Origin: Pardosa pseudoannulata
Taxonomy: Eukaryota > Arthropoda > Arachnida > Araneae > Lycosidae
DNA length: 64,000 nucleotides
NCBI GenBank assembly: GCA_032207245.1
Contig: CM063505.1
Location: 179,067,296 to 179,131,295, forward strand
Direction of reading: 5' to 3'
The stretch's first letter is position 1, and every line of letters begins with the position of its first letter. Shown piece by piece: positions 25,509 through 38,500 of this stretch. A program made the position numbers and the translations under genes. The notes beneath the pieces were generated by a model. It was not told where the DNA came from. It did not search any database and saw nothing but the letters and a program-made list of their open reading frames with translations.

Positions 25509-27350
25509 GATGTAATAAGATTTTAAAAAAGGATTAATTTAAGCTTAAATACAACAGCACTTTAATACATATGTAATAAGATTTCAAAAATCAGTTGCAG
25601 TAAATCTGGATAGCAACTATGGAAAGTTTCCAGTTATTTGTTGTTTAAATATATCACTAAGAAGGGTGATCTTTCAAAATTGAAGCAGAAAGTGATCCTC
25701 AACTCAAAGTAGGACCACATTTTATTCACTGCAATTTATTTATATTATATAAAGAGAAATGCAGGCTAGAATTTCCTACACATGCATAACCTCCAAAATG
25801 ATTTGAAAAATAGCACTCAATGAATTATTTTAACTTCTGAATGAATGAATTATTTGAACTACTTTAATTATTTTAACTATTCTTTTTATATAGAGAATCG
25901 TTATTTGTGTCCCTAGAAGACTATACTGGTCATTCAGGAATACACAAATACAAAAGATCAAAATACAAAAAGATGAAGTTTACAAAACAAATTTGCAAAG
26001 CTCAACATTCTTACTTTATCCACTAACAAGTGATCAGTGTAAAAATCATTGGACTTTTCCAGTAATTTAGATTTAATAAAATTTAGATTTAATAAATAAT
26101 ATAAAATAATTTTCTGCAACCTAAATGATCAATATAATTAATCTGAAACTTAATTATTTTTACATTATGAATATTATAAAATTAAATGTGTATTTTACTT
26201 TATGTCATGTTTTCTCATTTTCAATACATTAATTTCTAAAATTAGTCATTGAAGAAACTAAAAAATAATATTGATATATAATCAATAAAAATCAACTTAA
26301 AAGAGGTACACTGATGTATAAAGGTCAAGAAATACTTCTTTACAGAAAGTTATTTTCATTTCAATAACTTATATTAATGAGCAATTTTAATATACATGAA
26401 AAACCCAAGAACAAATCTTAGTTCTGTGAATGGGATAGGTTTATTTAAAATAAATGACATGCCTAAATGCAAAATAATTGAGCAATAACAAAAATATAAA
26501 CTAAATGGATAACAGTTACATATGTTACTGTTTATTTCAATAAACAGTTAATCATGAAATAAGAGATGATATTTCTGAAGGCAATCTAACATGTTAGAAT
26601 TAGTATTTAACATGCTGGAACTATCAACTTCTATATGGCATCAAGGAAGCAATAAAATTCCCTTTAATAAACAGTGACTTCAACTCACAAATTTACCAAA
26701 ATCTGCTAATAATGCAGTTTAAATTATATTTATAACAAAACAAAATGTTTTTCTAGAAAATGAAATAACAAATTTCAATACAGAAAAGAACTGATGTCAT
26801 TAACAGAACATAACAATCTGTCATTAAACAAATTTTAAAATATACTTAGCTCTTCAGCTCTTAATTTTTGTTGGCTAAATATACAATTTCTGAATTAGTC
26901 AACAGACTTGTCTCTCATGTTTTGCCAGTAGGCACTTGAGGTCTCTCTCCTTTGAGAAGGGACAGAAAGTTTTTAAGACTTGCACCAAGTCTGCTCAGGC
27001 TTTGCCTGAGCATATTTTGATTTGTATCAGTTTTAAATTGGATGAGGTATTTTCCAAACCTCTACTTTTTTTAGATTTTCTAAAAGTTTTTGGACTTATG
27101 GAGTTTGATTTTAGTCATGCCAACTAGGGATCAGTAACAATAACAAAATTTCTGGATCATATTAAGCCGATAAAACAAAATTCATTTATGTTGACTTGTA
27201 ATATTTATCTGTCTTATGTAGAGAAAATTATCAATATTTTTCTAAACTATCTAACTTTTTTCTAACATCCAAAGCAAGACTTTATTAAAAACACAGTAAT
27301 CCATAAAGAAAGCCATAATGCAATCAATGCATTATAATGGTAAATTTGGA

Positions 27351-27382
27351 ACACATGTAACTTTTTTTAAAGTTACATGTGT
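27351..27382. repeat. Perfect 14-bp inverted repeat with 4-nt loop
   Basis: ACACATGTAACTTT, a 4-T spacer, then its exact reverse complement. It could be a cruciform or RNA hairpin, or chance in AT-rich DNA. Not next to any exon. Confidence 0.7.
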
Positions 27383-28765
27383 CTTCAGCCTATCACTTGT
27401 AATTTATTACATTTAAATATTATATACATGGTTTAATGACAAATTATGCTTTAAAAATGAAAATTTGAATTATTCCAAAAAACAAAAACCAAATGAGGGA
27501 AAATTAAAGCCATTTAAAAATAAATATTCATAAACATTTATTAAAAACAATGATATTGCTCCTTTGTATAAGTTTTTAATACTTGCCATGTTTTGCTATC
27601 AATAACAATTGGTCAGTGTCTGAGCACTTATCTTACTTTTGTAGATTTTTATTAATAATAATATTGTTATTATTTTCCTACTGCTGTTTGTTTTATTCAA
27701 AATTTTATTATTTTAATGTATGCACTAATATTTAATAAAACAAGAACTACTAGAACCAATTTATTTCATTCCAAATTTATTTCAAACAATTTAACCAGGT
27801 TTATAATGAACTAGGAAATAACACTACCAATAAGTTAATTGTGTGTGAGAAGTAATAAAAGATAAATTTATAAAATTATTTAATAGGTATAATAATTTAC
27901 AAATCAGGATTTGTATTCCTCAATGCTGTAAATATGTAACACCAAATAAATTATGTAAAATTCCAAAAGTAAGACAATTGTGCAAAATTTATAATAATTT
28001 TCAATATAATTCAGTATTAAAATTTCATACAAAAATCCTTCCTTGTTTAGAAAATTTAAATATTTTTCAATAAATATCTACTTTTTTCCTTTACAAAGTA
28101 ATAAAGATATATTACAATTTAAAGACAAGATGTTGCAAGATATATTTATTTCACTTTTAACTTGTATATGGCTACCAAAAATACAGTAGTCTGAATTTCT
28201 GCATGCCATCAACATTAATACTTGATACTTCATAATTTAGTACTTATTTATTTAGTAATTATAAAATATTACTACTTAATACTTCATAATTTAGTTGTTC
28301 ATACACCAATGCAAGCAAACATTTTTTTAATAATTAACACTCATAATAAATCTCACACATAACATATTAAAATAAGTACTTAAAAAACAGCACCTCTTTA
28401 AAAGGGACGGATGATTACCCTTTTTATTAATAGTATTGCAAATCTAATAAAGGTTTTTACAAAATTACTGAGATTAAATATGATTATCAGATAGGCTGGC
28501 AAAATAACAGACAAAATGTTAGTACAATGCCAATGCTAGATCACAGAAAAATGATTCCCTTTTTTAACTTTAATTTTAAAATGTATATTCCAGAATTTTA
28601 TAAAAAATATCACACTTAAAAAAAATCAGTGGTTAAAATAAATAAATCAACAATATACAAATGAACATTTAAACTTTTTTCAACATCTGTACTTCAAATT
28701 TAATACTAAAACAATTTATGAAATAAAATTAACAAGTAATACTATATAACATTCATAAATCACTA

Positions 28766-29528
28766 TCAGTCACTATCACTCAAAGTAACACAGACAGACA
28801 TATTTGTTGGAAGGATGTTTGAATGTAAATTGGAAGAAATCTCCTGTCTATTGCTTTCTTCTTCACTTCCATTCACTTTACTGCAATCACTGGGATCAGA
28901 TTTTAATTTCTGATATGGATATTTTTCAGGTGTATTGCACTTTGAGGTATCTGAAGATGTTGGCTCTTCGGCTAAAATTGTATCTAAGTCTTTAATAGCC
29001 TCAGTAATACTAAGTTCTATGGCATCTGATTCAACATCATTATCTGCGGGCAAAGTCTCAAGACTTTGTGGTTCTGATGTACAAGTACTATTGCCTTGCT
29101 CCCCAGTTGTACTGACACCTTCTGAAGTTATGAGATCCTCAACACTACCTCGCAAATTTAACAGACTAGGTGATATATCAGAAGTCAATTCAGCTTCATA
29201 ACCTATACTAAAAGAGCCACTAGAAGGAGATTTATCTCCATACTGGTGAGAATCAAACTCAGAAGACATCATACTGTCACAATCCCTCATGGAATCCTGA
29301 TCTTTTTTTGAAATGAAATCACTCTCAAATCTTAGAGAAATGTTCTGTGGCATAGTGGGAAGATTATGTTCTCTGATGGTAGGTTGGAGAGAATTCCAAC
29401 GGGATTCAAAAGCTGTTGATTCAGACAGCACATCTTGATTATCATACAAGTAATTTAATAGTGTACTTACTTTATGAATTGTAGGTCTCAGTGTGGCAGG
29501 CAACCAACATAGTTGCATTATTTTATAA
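28766..29528 (-). CDS. LMTK: LMTK terminal exon: αH-αI and acidic tail
   Basis: Acceptor ttttttttag. Encodes YKIMQLCWLPATLRPTIHKV (end of the kinase domain, with the conserved Arg), FESRWNSLQP, then an acidic Ser/Asp/Glu tail with SPSLLNLRGSVEDLITSEGV. TGA at 28768-28766. Confidence 0.86.
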
Positions 29529-32500
29529 CTAAAAAAAAATTATATATATATAACTATAAAATCTTCCACAAATATCAATCAATGAAAAGCAATTTATATT
29601 TTACTTTTTGATTATAAATAAAAAGTACAGCAACATACAATATTTTATTTCAACAGTGGGAAAATTAAGTTCTTTGGACCAAATACTACATCAAGCCCAG
29701 TGCTCATGCTTATGATAGGTCATCCATTAGTGAAATAATAATTATTGAAAAAAATGGCTGGGGAACTAAATAATTAGAAATGAAAGCAGTGTTACAAAAT
29801 GCAGCAGGTACCTACTTCAATAATCAAAACAAAATATCTACACTTAAAGAATACTAATAGCCATCTAATTTCAATTTTTTATATATTTAATATGGTATAT
29901 TAATGCCAAAATTTGTCGTCTGCAACTACATTATTCACAGTTGTGAAGAATAAATTTATAAAACTGAAATATTGTCTATAGTAAATTAATTATCTTATAA
30001 AACTTCTGTAAATGGCTTTAACAAATTTGGTGCCTAATTTCATATGTTTGGCCAAAGTCTTAATATTTTTCATTTTTTATATATATTTTAATTTTATCAA
30101 AAGATTTTAAAACAATTATTTTGTTAAAGTTTTAGTTTTAATTATTATTGTAACAAATAGAAGGATAGCCCTCTAGGGTTACAGACTAAAACACTCAATC
30201 TGCCTTCAACATTCAGGGATGTAGCATTTTTATTATTTTGGCTAGTTAACTGCTTTATACCAAACTGTTTGTTTTGTGGTCCAGTAGATTTTTAAAAAAT
30301 TTTTGAGCTAGCCAATGTTTGTCATTATTTAAATTCTGTCACATAATACAGTTTTTGTGTATTTTATAAACTCTTAAAATTTGTATACCATCATTTTAGT
30401 TAAAAAGGAATTTATGTGCTTAATTTTATGTAAATGTAGTGTGAATCTTTATAAAGGTATATAAAACCAAAATGTGTTTCTTTTGGATAGCAAGTGTGCC
30501 TATCACTGCTATATTTTAAAAGAGTCAGACCTATTTCAACATATTAAAAAACTGTGGGGAGACTTGAGAATTTTAATTTTAGATGTACACAAAAGAAACT
30601 TATTTCATTCTATTTATCTAGAACATAATTTTGTACATGATTTTTCTAATAAAGACATAATATCCATCATTCTTAATAGTATTTATAAATTTGGATTGCA
30701 ACATTAATATGTGCTTAGTGTGCTTTAGCTGTAGATGATTTTGGTTTGGATTGGAGCGCTACGGTCTACTTTTTGCAACACGAGGGCTAATGAGACTGGG
30801 ACCTACTGCTTAAAGCCAATTCCGAATGGCTACGAACATCCATGCCAATGTGGGATTCGAACCCATGAACTCCGAATTCGAAGGCCAGCGCCCTAACCAT
30901 TCGGCCATCGTTTGGCTTAGCTGTAGATGAACAGTACATAAAGTGTCAAATCATGTAAAAACTCAGCTAAATTTAAAGTATGTTCTGGCAGCCAGGGACA
31001 TGATACATTAAACTGAATTAAACTAAAAACATTCTAATATGCTAAACATAGTTTACAAGGCATATAATTTCATTCTTGAATGTATGAAAGAATTTGTACA
31101 TGGAAGTTTAAAAATCTAGTAAACACTTCATTAGATTTTGAGAAATTCTCATACAAACCCAATCATTTCAAAATAATGAAGCTTGCAGCCTATTTGATGA
31201 ATATTTTCAATAATTTAATTAAGGACTATAAATTTTCATATGTATTTATGAAAAAGACATGGATCAGTTTGCATAAAGAGATAAATTGTCAAACAAAACT
31301 CACTACACCATGTACTTCTACTAGCAGATTTATATTGTATTTTAACTAAATTTTAAAAATGTGTTCAATCAGGAAAAATCCTTTCTAGAGAAACATTTCT
31401 AAGTTGAAATCCTCATTTAGGAATCATTTTTAATTTTCCTGATGCGATGTCCCACTTAAAAATAAATCATGGTTTATGCAAATTCTTGGGGAAAATTCCA
31501 GAATCTTTTTATTTAAAAAAATAAACCAAAAAAGCTACCGAAATATTCTAATTTTGTTCCTATCAAGGTGTGCCACGTCCAATAAGCCAGTATAAGTTCC
31601 AGTTAGTAAGTTCTAAAATATTGAGATCATATTCTGCTTTTAAATATCAGGAAAAAGAAGAAAATATGCTGTTTTTGTATTATGAAAGCAATTTGGAAGA
31701 TTTGAGCAAATTTATCAAATGCATTTTAATAAAATATTGCTACTAAACTAAAAGAAAAATGAAGGCATTGACATCAACATTTTAGAAAGCTGGATATTTA
31801 TTTTGAACATTTAATACATCTACAGTGAGATGTTTCTGGAGACAATTCTTCATCCAATTTTGAGATATCAGTGATTATCGATTTACCATCATAACTACTA
31901 ACAGGGATGCACTTTTTTTTTTCAATGTAAAGAATAAGTTCTTAGATATACAATAAAAGGGCTGAAAGTAGTACTTTGTAACATTTGAAAACTTTTTAAG
32001 TTACTGTGCTATATCTAAAAAAAATTAGCCCTCATCCAATTTTTTTTTTCAATTTTGGTATTTCCATTGATGAGTCTAAGACCATATATGAAAGTTAGGG
32101 ATTTGCAATAAGTAACATCATTCTAAAAAGAGAAAGAGATAAGGATGGTCATTAAAGGATATTAGCACATCAAATATACATGTGCTTATTGTGCTCAATG
32201 GTCCTGAAAACAGATTAAATGGATTTGTAAGTTTTTGAGAGCTGCCTTGCCTTGCATGAAAGTGTGGTATGTCATACTTTCAACATTTTAAGAATGTCTC
32301 TACAAATGTTACTATTATAATCTCTGTTACCTTAAAAGTTCTTAGCAAAGTCATGAATGATTCTGAGAAATGTTTACCATGCTTTCATTAAATAAACATA
32401 GTAAATTATTTTATTATGTGTATGTGAGTATTTAAATGGCATCTTTTCAATGCTTGCAAATGTAAATTTTTTAAGTGTTAAGAATTACTGTAATCTCTAT

Positions 32501-35500
32501 AATAATAATTTTAGTTCCATATCATTCATGATCAGACAAATTTTGGCATGTGCTGCAGACAGATGTAGGAAATTCTGCTACTGGTACCAGATGTTACAGT
32601 AGTACTAAATCCAAAATTTCATTTTTCTATGGCTAATTGGGATTTTTTAGTTATATGAGATAAACATCACATTCAAAGGAGTCAAAATTCATTCAGATAT
32701 TGTCAAAATAAATATTTCAAGTTTCAGAGTTATAGCTACCTTGTATGTATGAACAGATGTAAAGCCGCTACTAGTCAAAATGAATTCAAGCATAGTTAAA
32801 ATGGGTATTTTCATTGAAATATAAACAATGAAATTTTTGAGGATTCGATACTTCTTTTACTTCATACAAGTATAAAACTTATAGCATTACAATATACTTC
32901 TAAAATTACTAAATTTTTTGCTATAGTTATCCTATAAAAAAAATAAGTAAATGCAGAACATGAAGTTGGGTTTTGAACATTACAGTTAATTATTTTTTCA
33001 ATACAAGGGTATAGTTGGAATGTATTTAGAGTGCTACACTCTTTTTTTTTTTTTTTTTCACTATGAAGGCTGGAAGCTACTGTTTAAAACCTATTTTAAA
33101 TTACAATGGACATCAAGTCTAATAAAGATTTAAAACTAAAGAAAGACAGTACTCTACCAATTTAGCTCTTGTTAGATCATGCAATGGTTTGAAGAAGATA
33201 AAAATGTTTTAGTCTAAACAAAAATTGATAAAAATGTTTTTGAAATCAAGTTCACCAAGACTTCACGTAATTAATAGAATAAAAAAATATGCATTAACTG
33301 AATATTTCCTACTTGTACATTCAGAGAGTTGTGATTCTCTAATAGCATTGTTTTAATTCAGTATTAAACAAATTAATAACTGTGGTTACAATAAAAACAC
33401 ATATTAATATAAATTTGAAAAAAAACTTACATCATGTCTTTATGTACACATGGCGTCTTCGGCTGTTCCAGCTTCAAGCAACATTCAATCAGTACTTTTT
33501 GCACAACATCATCATCACTCAAGCCCATGTATGGAAGTTTTCCAAACTCTAAAATTTCCCATAACAGAATACCCAGAGACCTAGAAATAGAAATTATTTT
33601 AGCATCAAACTAAAAATGTTCATTATTTTAAAACTATTTAATACTACTTTTGTATTTCTAACTTTAAGATATTGATTTATTATACAAGTATTTCCATACG
33701 AACAAAACTGATAGATTAAAAACATTTTTGAATAATATCAACACTTAAATTTTGAATTTGCCACAGCTGAACAGAAAAGTTTTAACATTTTTTTTTTTAA
33801 TTTTGGTCTCATAAATAAAAATTATAAATGAATGAAATTAACTAAATTCAGTAATATTCCAAACAGTGGACCATTATATGGACCATTTTCAAAATTTGTT
33901 TGCAATTGCTATCTCAGAGGAAAAATGAGAAAATTGAAGTATAAATCAATGGCTTCAATATTAACTAATTTTTTTTTTTTTTTTACACATTTAGTTTTAA
34001 ATGCTGATTACTAGTTAGCTTGTGAAAACATTTGTATTCTCAGATAAATTACAAATTATGCTAACCAATCAATTTCATAATGCTTTGATTTGAATGTCAA
34101 ATTTACTACTTGTGAAGTCTTTTACCATGTTACTAGTAATGGACTTGACATTCAACTTGAAAAGAACAAGCATTTTTACCTTAACTCACACCTTTAAAGA
34201 TTTATATATCAGAAAAAAAAATTAAATCTTCAATGGCAGAAATGTTTAGTAGGGTCTTCTTATGTACTACACTGCTCAAATTAAATCTTAAACATTGATT
34301 TATGCTTCATTTTTTCCTTTCTTTCTCTGGGATTGCAAATGTAAGCAAATTTTGAAAATGCCATACATATTTGTTAATTTTTTGGTATAATTTTTCTTTA
34401 ATTACTGTGACACTATTGCAAGCTTCAGGTGCAAATAATGTGACTAAGAATTTTAGATTTGGTGTATAGTAATCACCAGTTTCAAATTTTCTAGTAAAAT
34501 AATAAAATTACCAACCATATATTAGCTTCTCTAGTGATATCTTTTGCTTCAACCATACTTTCAGTACATAAAAGTGACTCAGGTGCACACCACCTGACTG
34601 GAAATGCCACATCACCAAGACAATAAAAATCATCCTGGAAATTGAAATAAATAATTAGTCTTAAAAATATTTGCATCAAAAATCTATTTCTTAAACATGA
34701 AGTATAATAACCTGTAGTTCTAAAAGCATAAAGACTACGTACTATCTCCAATACTGTGATTTTGTAAAGTATTCAATTAGTTATTGGATTTATACAATCA
34801 GCATAAATTTTGATTAATTATACTTATATCTTTTAATGAGCTATGATGTTTTTTTTCTCATACCCTTATCAAATCAATTCCTTTTAAACCCAATGTTTAC
34901 CAATACCACCTCTTGATTTGACATACAGTGATATTACAAAGGATGATAGAGGAAGCTTCCCTTTAACTTCTGATGTTGACATAACCCTTAAACAAGTAAT
35001 GGTTGTGCCACAAAGCCACATAGTAAATAATTTTTCTCTCACTCTCTCTTTTAAAAAATAAATAAGTAAATAATATGGTAACCCCAGCAACACTTATAAA
35101 TTGTTAGTTATTAGATTTAATTACACCATTTTAATAAAAATTATTATTCATTGAATTTAATTAAAATTTAAAAAAAGTATCATTTTCACGAAGTACAAAT
35201 AATTCTTTCAGAATTAAACCATTCCCAAGAAATGTAATTTTGTTTTCCATATTTTCCCACTTATGTCTACAGATAATATTTATAAAAAAATTTCATTAAA
35301 TCCAAACAATTTTTAACTGTATGCATCAAAGACATAAAATAAATCTTACTCTAAATTTAAAAAAAAAAAAGATAAATTTTATGCCCCTCTCCCCTCCCTC
35401 AACACACATTCTAAATTACAAATACTCACACGAAATTACATTTTTCATGTGTCCACTGTAGTAGACAATTATTGTTTATAATTCAATTTAATTAAATTTG

Positions 35501-38500
35501 AATTTTTTATTCATTTTATATTATGTTATTGCATAGAATGAGGACTTAAAAACTAATTATATTGATATTTTTTAAAAAAATTAAAAGTTTTTTAAAATAT
35601 AATTGGCATATAAATTTATCTTCTCATTGTAAATTTCTGTGATTTATTTATCTGTTTAATAAATTTCCTACAAAGAAAAGAGTTAATGCTATAGCATACC
35701 TTATGTAAATGAACTGCAGTACCATAATCTCCAAGTTTTATAATAATATCTGAAGTAACTAGACAACTGTGGGCTGCAACATCTCTAACAAAAGAGAATA
35801 AAATAAAAACTATAAATACACAATTAAAAACATAATTTGAAACCCCACCTTAAACAACAAATACTTATTATAACATAATAAATACCAAGAATTTTAACTC
35901 ATTTAAATTAATACAGTCTCTGAAGATGTGAACAGAATTAACATAATTAACAGTTATTATTACCCTGATATGATTATATAATAAAATTTGTATATATGGA
36001 TGTACTTGATATCTTTCCCGAAAGCCATATTTTGTACTAATGTTTTATTTGATGCCTTTCCTCACTTCCCAATGTTGCAACTTGGAGAATACATATACTT
36101 TAAAACTTAATATTTTTTGGAATCCTTCCCCTTCCTGATCTGTGGTAGTCCACATACCCCACTCAGTACCCTGTTACTGACAGGACATACAAGGCCCACA
36201 AATCTTAGAGACCCAAAAATTTTTATTCTTAATAATTTATAATTTAAAAATATCAATGATGCAGTATGCCATACAATATTAGCCTGAATTTGCCAAGAGA
36301 TTCATTGCCAATTGAGAGTCTTTACAAAAATTAATTTGGAGTGCAATGGCCAAATTTTTGCAACACAAAGGATAGTTAGACCTACTGTTTAAAATCAAAT
36401 CCAAACAGTCACAAATATCCCCGTGAGCTGCTCAATTTGAACCAGCTACTCTAGTACTGAAAGCAAACATCCTAATCATTTAGAACTTTCTAGACTCCAA
36501 GAAGAATTAGAGAATATGCCTAAGAATAACAAATCTCATCAATTGGCATCATAGCCTGGAAAATTTTAGAAGTCTATTCGGAGAAATGGGCTATACAAGC
36601 TGAGAGAAAAGGGGTTATCAGTGTCAACAGTTAAAATTTACCTTCAATCCAAAGTAATTGCTAAAAAATTGAGAATTAAAAACTTTGCTGGAAAGCAAAT
36701 GATTCTATGAACTTTCATTTTCTTTTAATCAACTATCCCATGCACAGTATATATGTCAAGACAACTTATCTATCCCAAATTACAATAGGTCAAAGAAACA
36801 ATGATTTTAACATTACAATATTCCACCTTCCATGCTTCACTAAAAAGTAAATCATCTCAGAGATATCTAGTATGGTTGTACTACTTAAAACAAAAAATAT
36901 TGAAATCTTATCAACAAGTACAAATTACAAACATTTTGTTTTTACTAAAAATGCAAGTTTACTTACCAACCAGTGAGGCTCTCAAACAGAAACTACAAAC
37001 AAATCATACATTCCAAAGAAATAAATTTTAAATTAATAAAAAAATTGCCATTTTTCTGGTCACTTGTTAAAAAATATTTTCCAACAAAATATACATTGTT
37101 ATAAATCCAAATCTTAAAAATCTTTGGAAAAAATTTAAAATAAATGTTGAAACCATAAATTTTGATATTGAATTTCAGACTGATTGAGTATTAAGATACA
37201 ATATATAGCCTTTAGCATCTTTTTAATTTCAAAGAACACCAATAAAAAAAAGCAACAAAACAAAGAATAAAATAAACAAAAAAGAAATAATAAAAACTTC
37301 AAAAGAAACATACGTATGAACAAAACCCTGATCATGCATGTGCTGAAGAGCTGCAGATATATTACATGCCATGCGCAAAATTAAACCATTTTTCAACAGC
37401 ATCTCAGGCATTTTACGCTGCTCAATAAGATAAGTCTTTAAGTCCTGTAAAGTAAATGGAAAGCTAAAACTTAGAGCAGAAAAATTTTTTTTAATCCAAA
37501 GTAGAAAAAAAAAGTTTAAACAGTGTAAATATGCACTGAAGAAAATAAATTAACAAATAAGCAACAGAATCCAATGGGTTTATACTTTTTCAGAATAAAC
37601 ATATGGATTTTAAGAACTTTTTGAAAAACTGACACTTTCAAAGAAATATTAAACAGTTTTTAACATTTCTAAAATTTAGACATTTACAATAGGAGTAAGA
37701 AGGACTAATCAGTTTTAACGACAATACTTTTTAAAATATTTAATTGAAAAGTTTTTAGTATTATAAACTACATATTAATGAAATAAATGGCAACAACCTG
37801 GTAATTTTTTCTTCAGATATGAACTTAATGCTTCACTTTAATAACCTGGCACAAACAGTATAATTACTCAAATATGAAGCAAATGACAATCAGTTCTTTG
37901 AAATGTAGATAGCAAACAAAAAGAGAAGAAGAATTTGAGTACAAAACTACTTTTAAAAACATTTTTAGGGGGTCTTAAAAATAATGAATAGTACAAACTA
38001 TACAATATAGCAATAAGCATATGATAATTAGTAATAAATTATTATTTAACTATGTAGTATATATTTCTGAATATAATAAGCCCATCCGTGTATAAGTTGA
38101 GAGTGCAATTTTTTCCTCAAAAAGTTACCCAACATTCAAAACCCATATAAGCAGAATTAACACTCTATAACATTCAATTATGTTGCTAAGAAGTTGAAAA
38201 GATCACCAAGCAGATAAAATAAGGTAAACGCTTTGCAATCAAATTGCAGTAGCATAGAATGCTAAACCAATGCTTCTAAAACCATTTTTGCTGTGGCCTC
38301 CAATTTAAGTACTGTGGAGATTGGTCAGATCTCAAGTCAATTGCATATGAGTTACATGAGTTAGCATTTGTGGCAAAACAAATTTTAATTGTAATGTTTT
38401 TTATTAATTTTGTAATATTATGCTGACTTTTAAGACTTTATATATTATTGCCATGGCACTCAATTTGAGAATTGAGGTGCTAGACATATACCACCGATAA

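Larger units (their letters stand above)
14606..28765. other. 3' UTR/intergenic region between two convergent genes
   Basis: About 14 kb with no exon I can support. Its left part must include the 3' UTR of the Q-rich gene and its right part that of the LMTK gene, which converge here. It contains microsatellites (16238-16300, 17010-17043), a diverged tandem repeat (about 22166-22960), a hAT-type MITE (24419-24640), a SINE copy (25337-25508) and a hairpin (27351-27382). All open frames are short and AT-driven. Confidence 0.7.
29529..33430. other. LMTK last intron
   Basis: 3.9-kb intron carrying two SINE copies (30742-30920 and about 33015-33180). No other gene seen. Confidence 0.75.

Noticed and set aside
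26936..27127. 63-codon open frame in the intergenic region
   Set aside because: No recognisable motif; composition like its surroundings.
27351..27382. microRNA precursor at the 14-bp hairpin
   Set aside because: The stem is too short and the loop too small for a typical animal pre-miRNA.
30830..30918. tRNA gene on the minus strand
   Set aside because: The A and B boxes are present, but the fold does not close after the B box and the same body recurs in many diverged copies, so it is a SINE.
36801..37031. 76-codon open frame in an LMTK intron
   Set aside because: AT-driven, no homology recognised, and no splice context.
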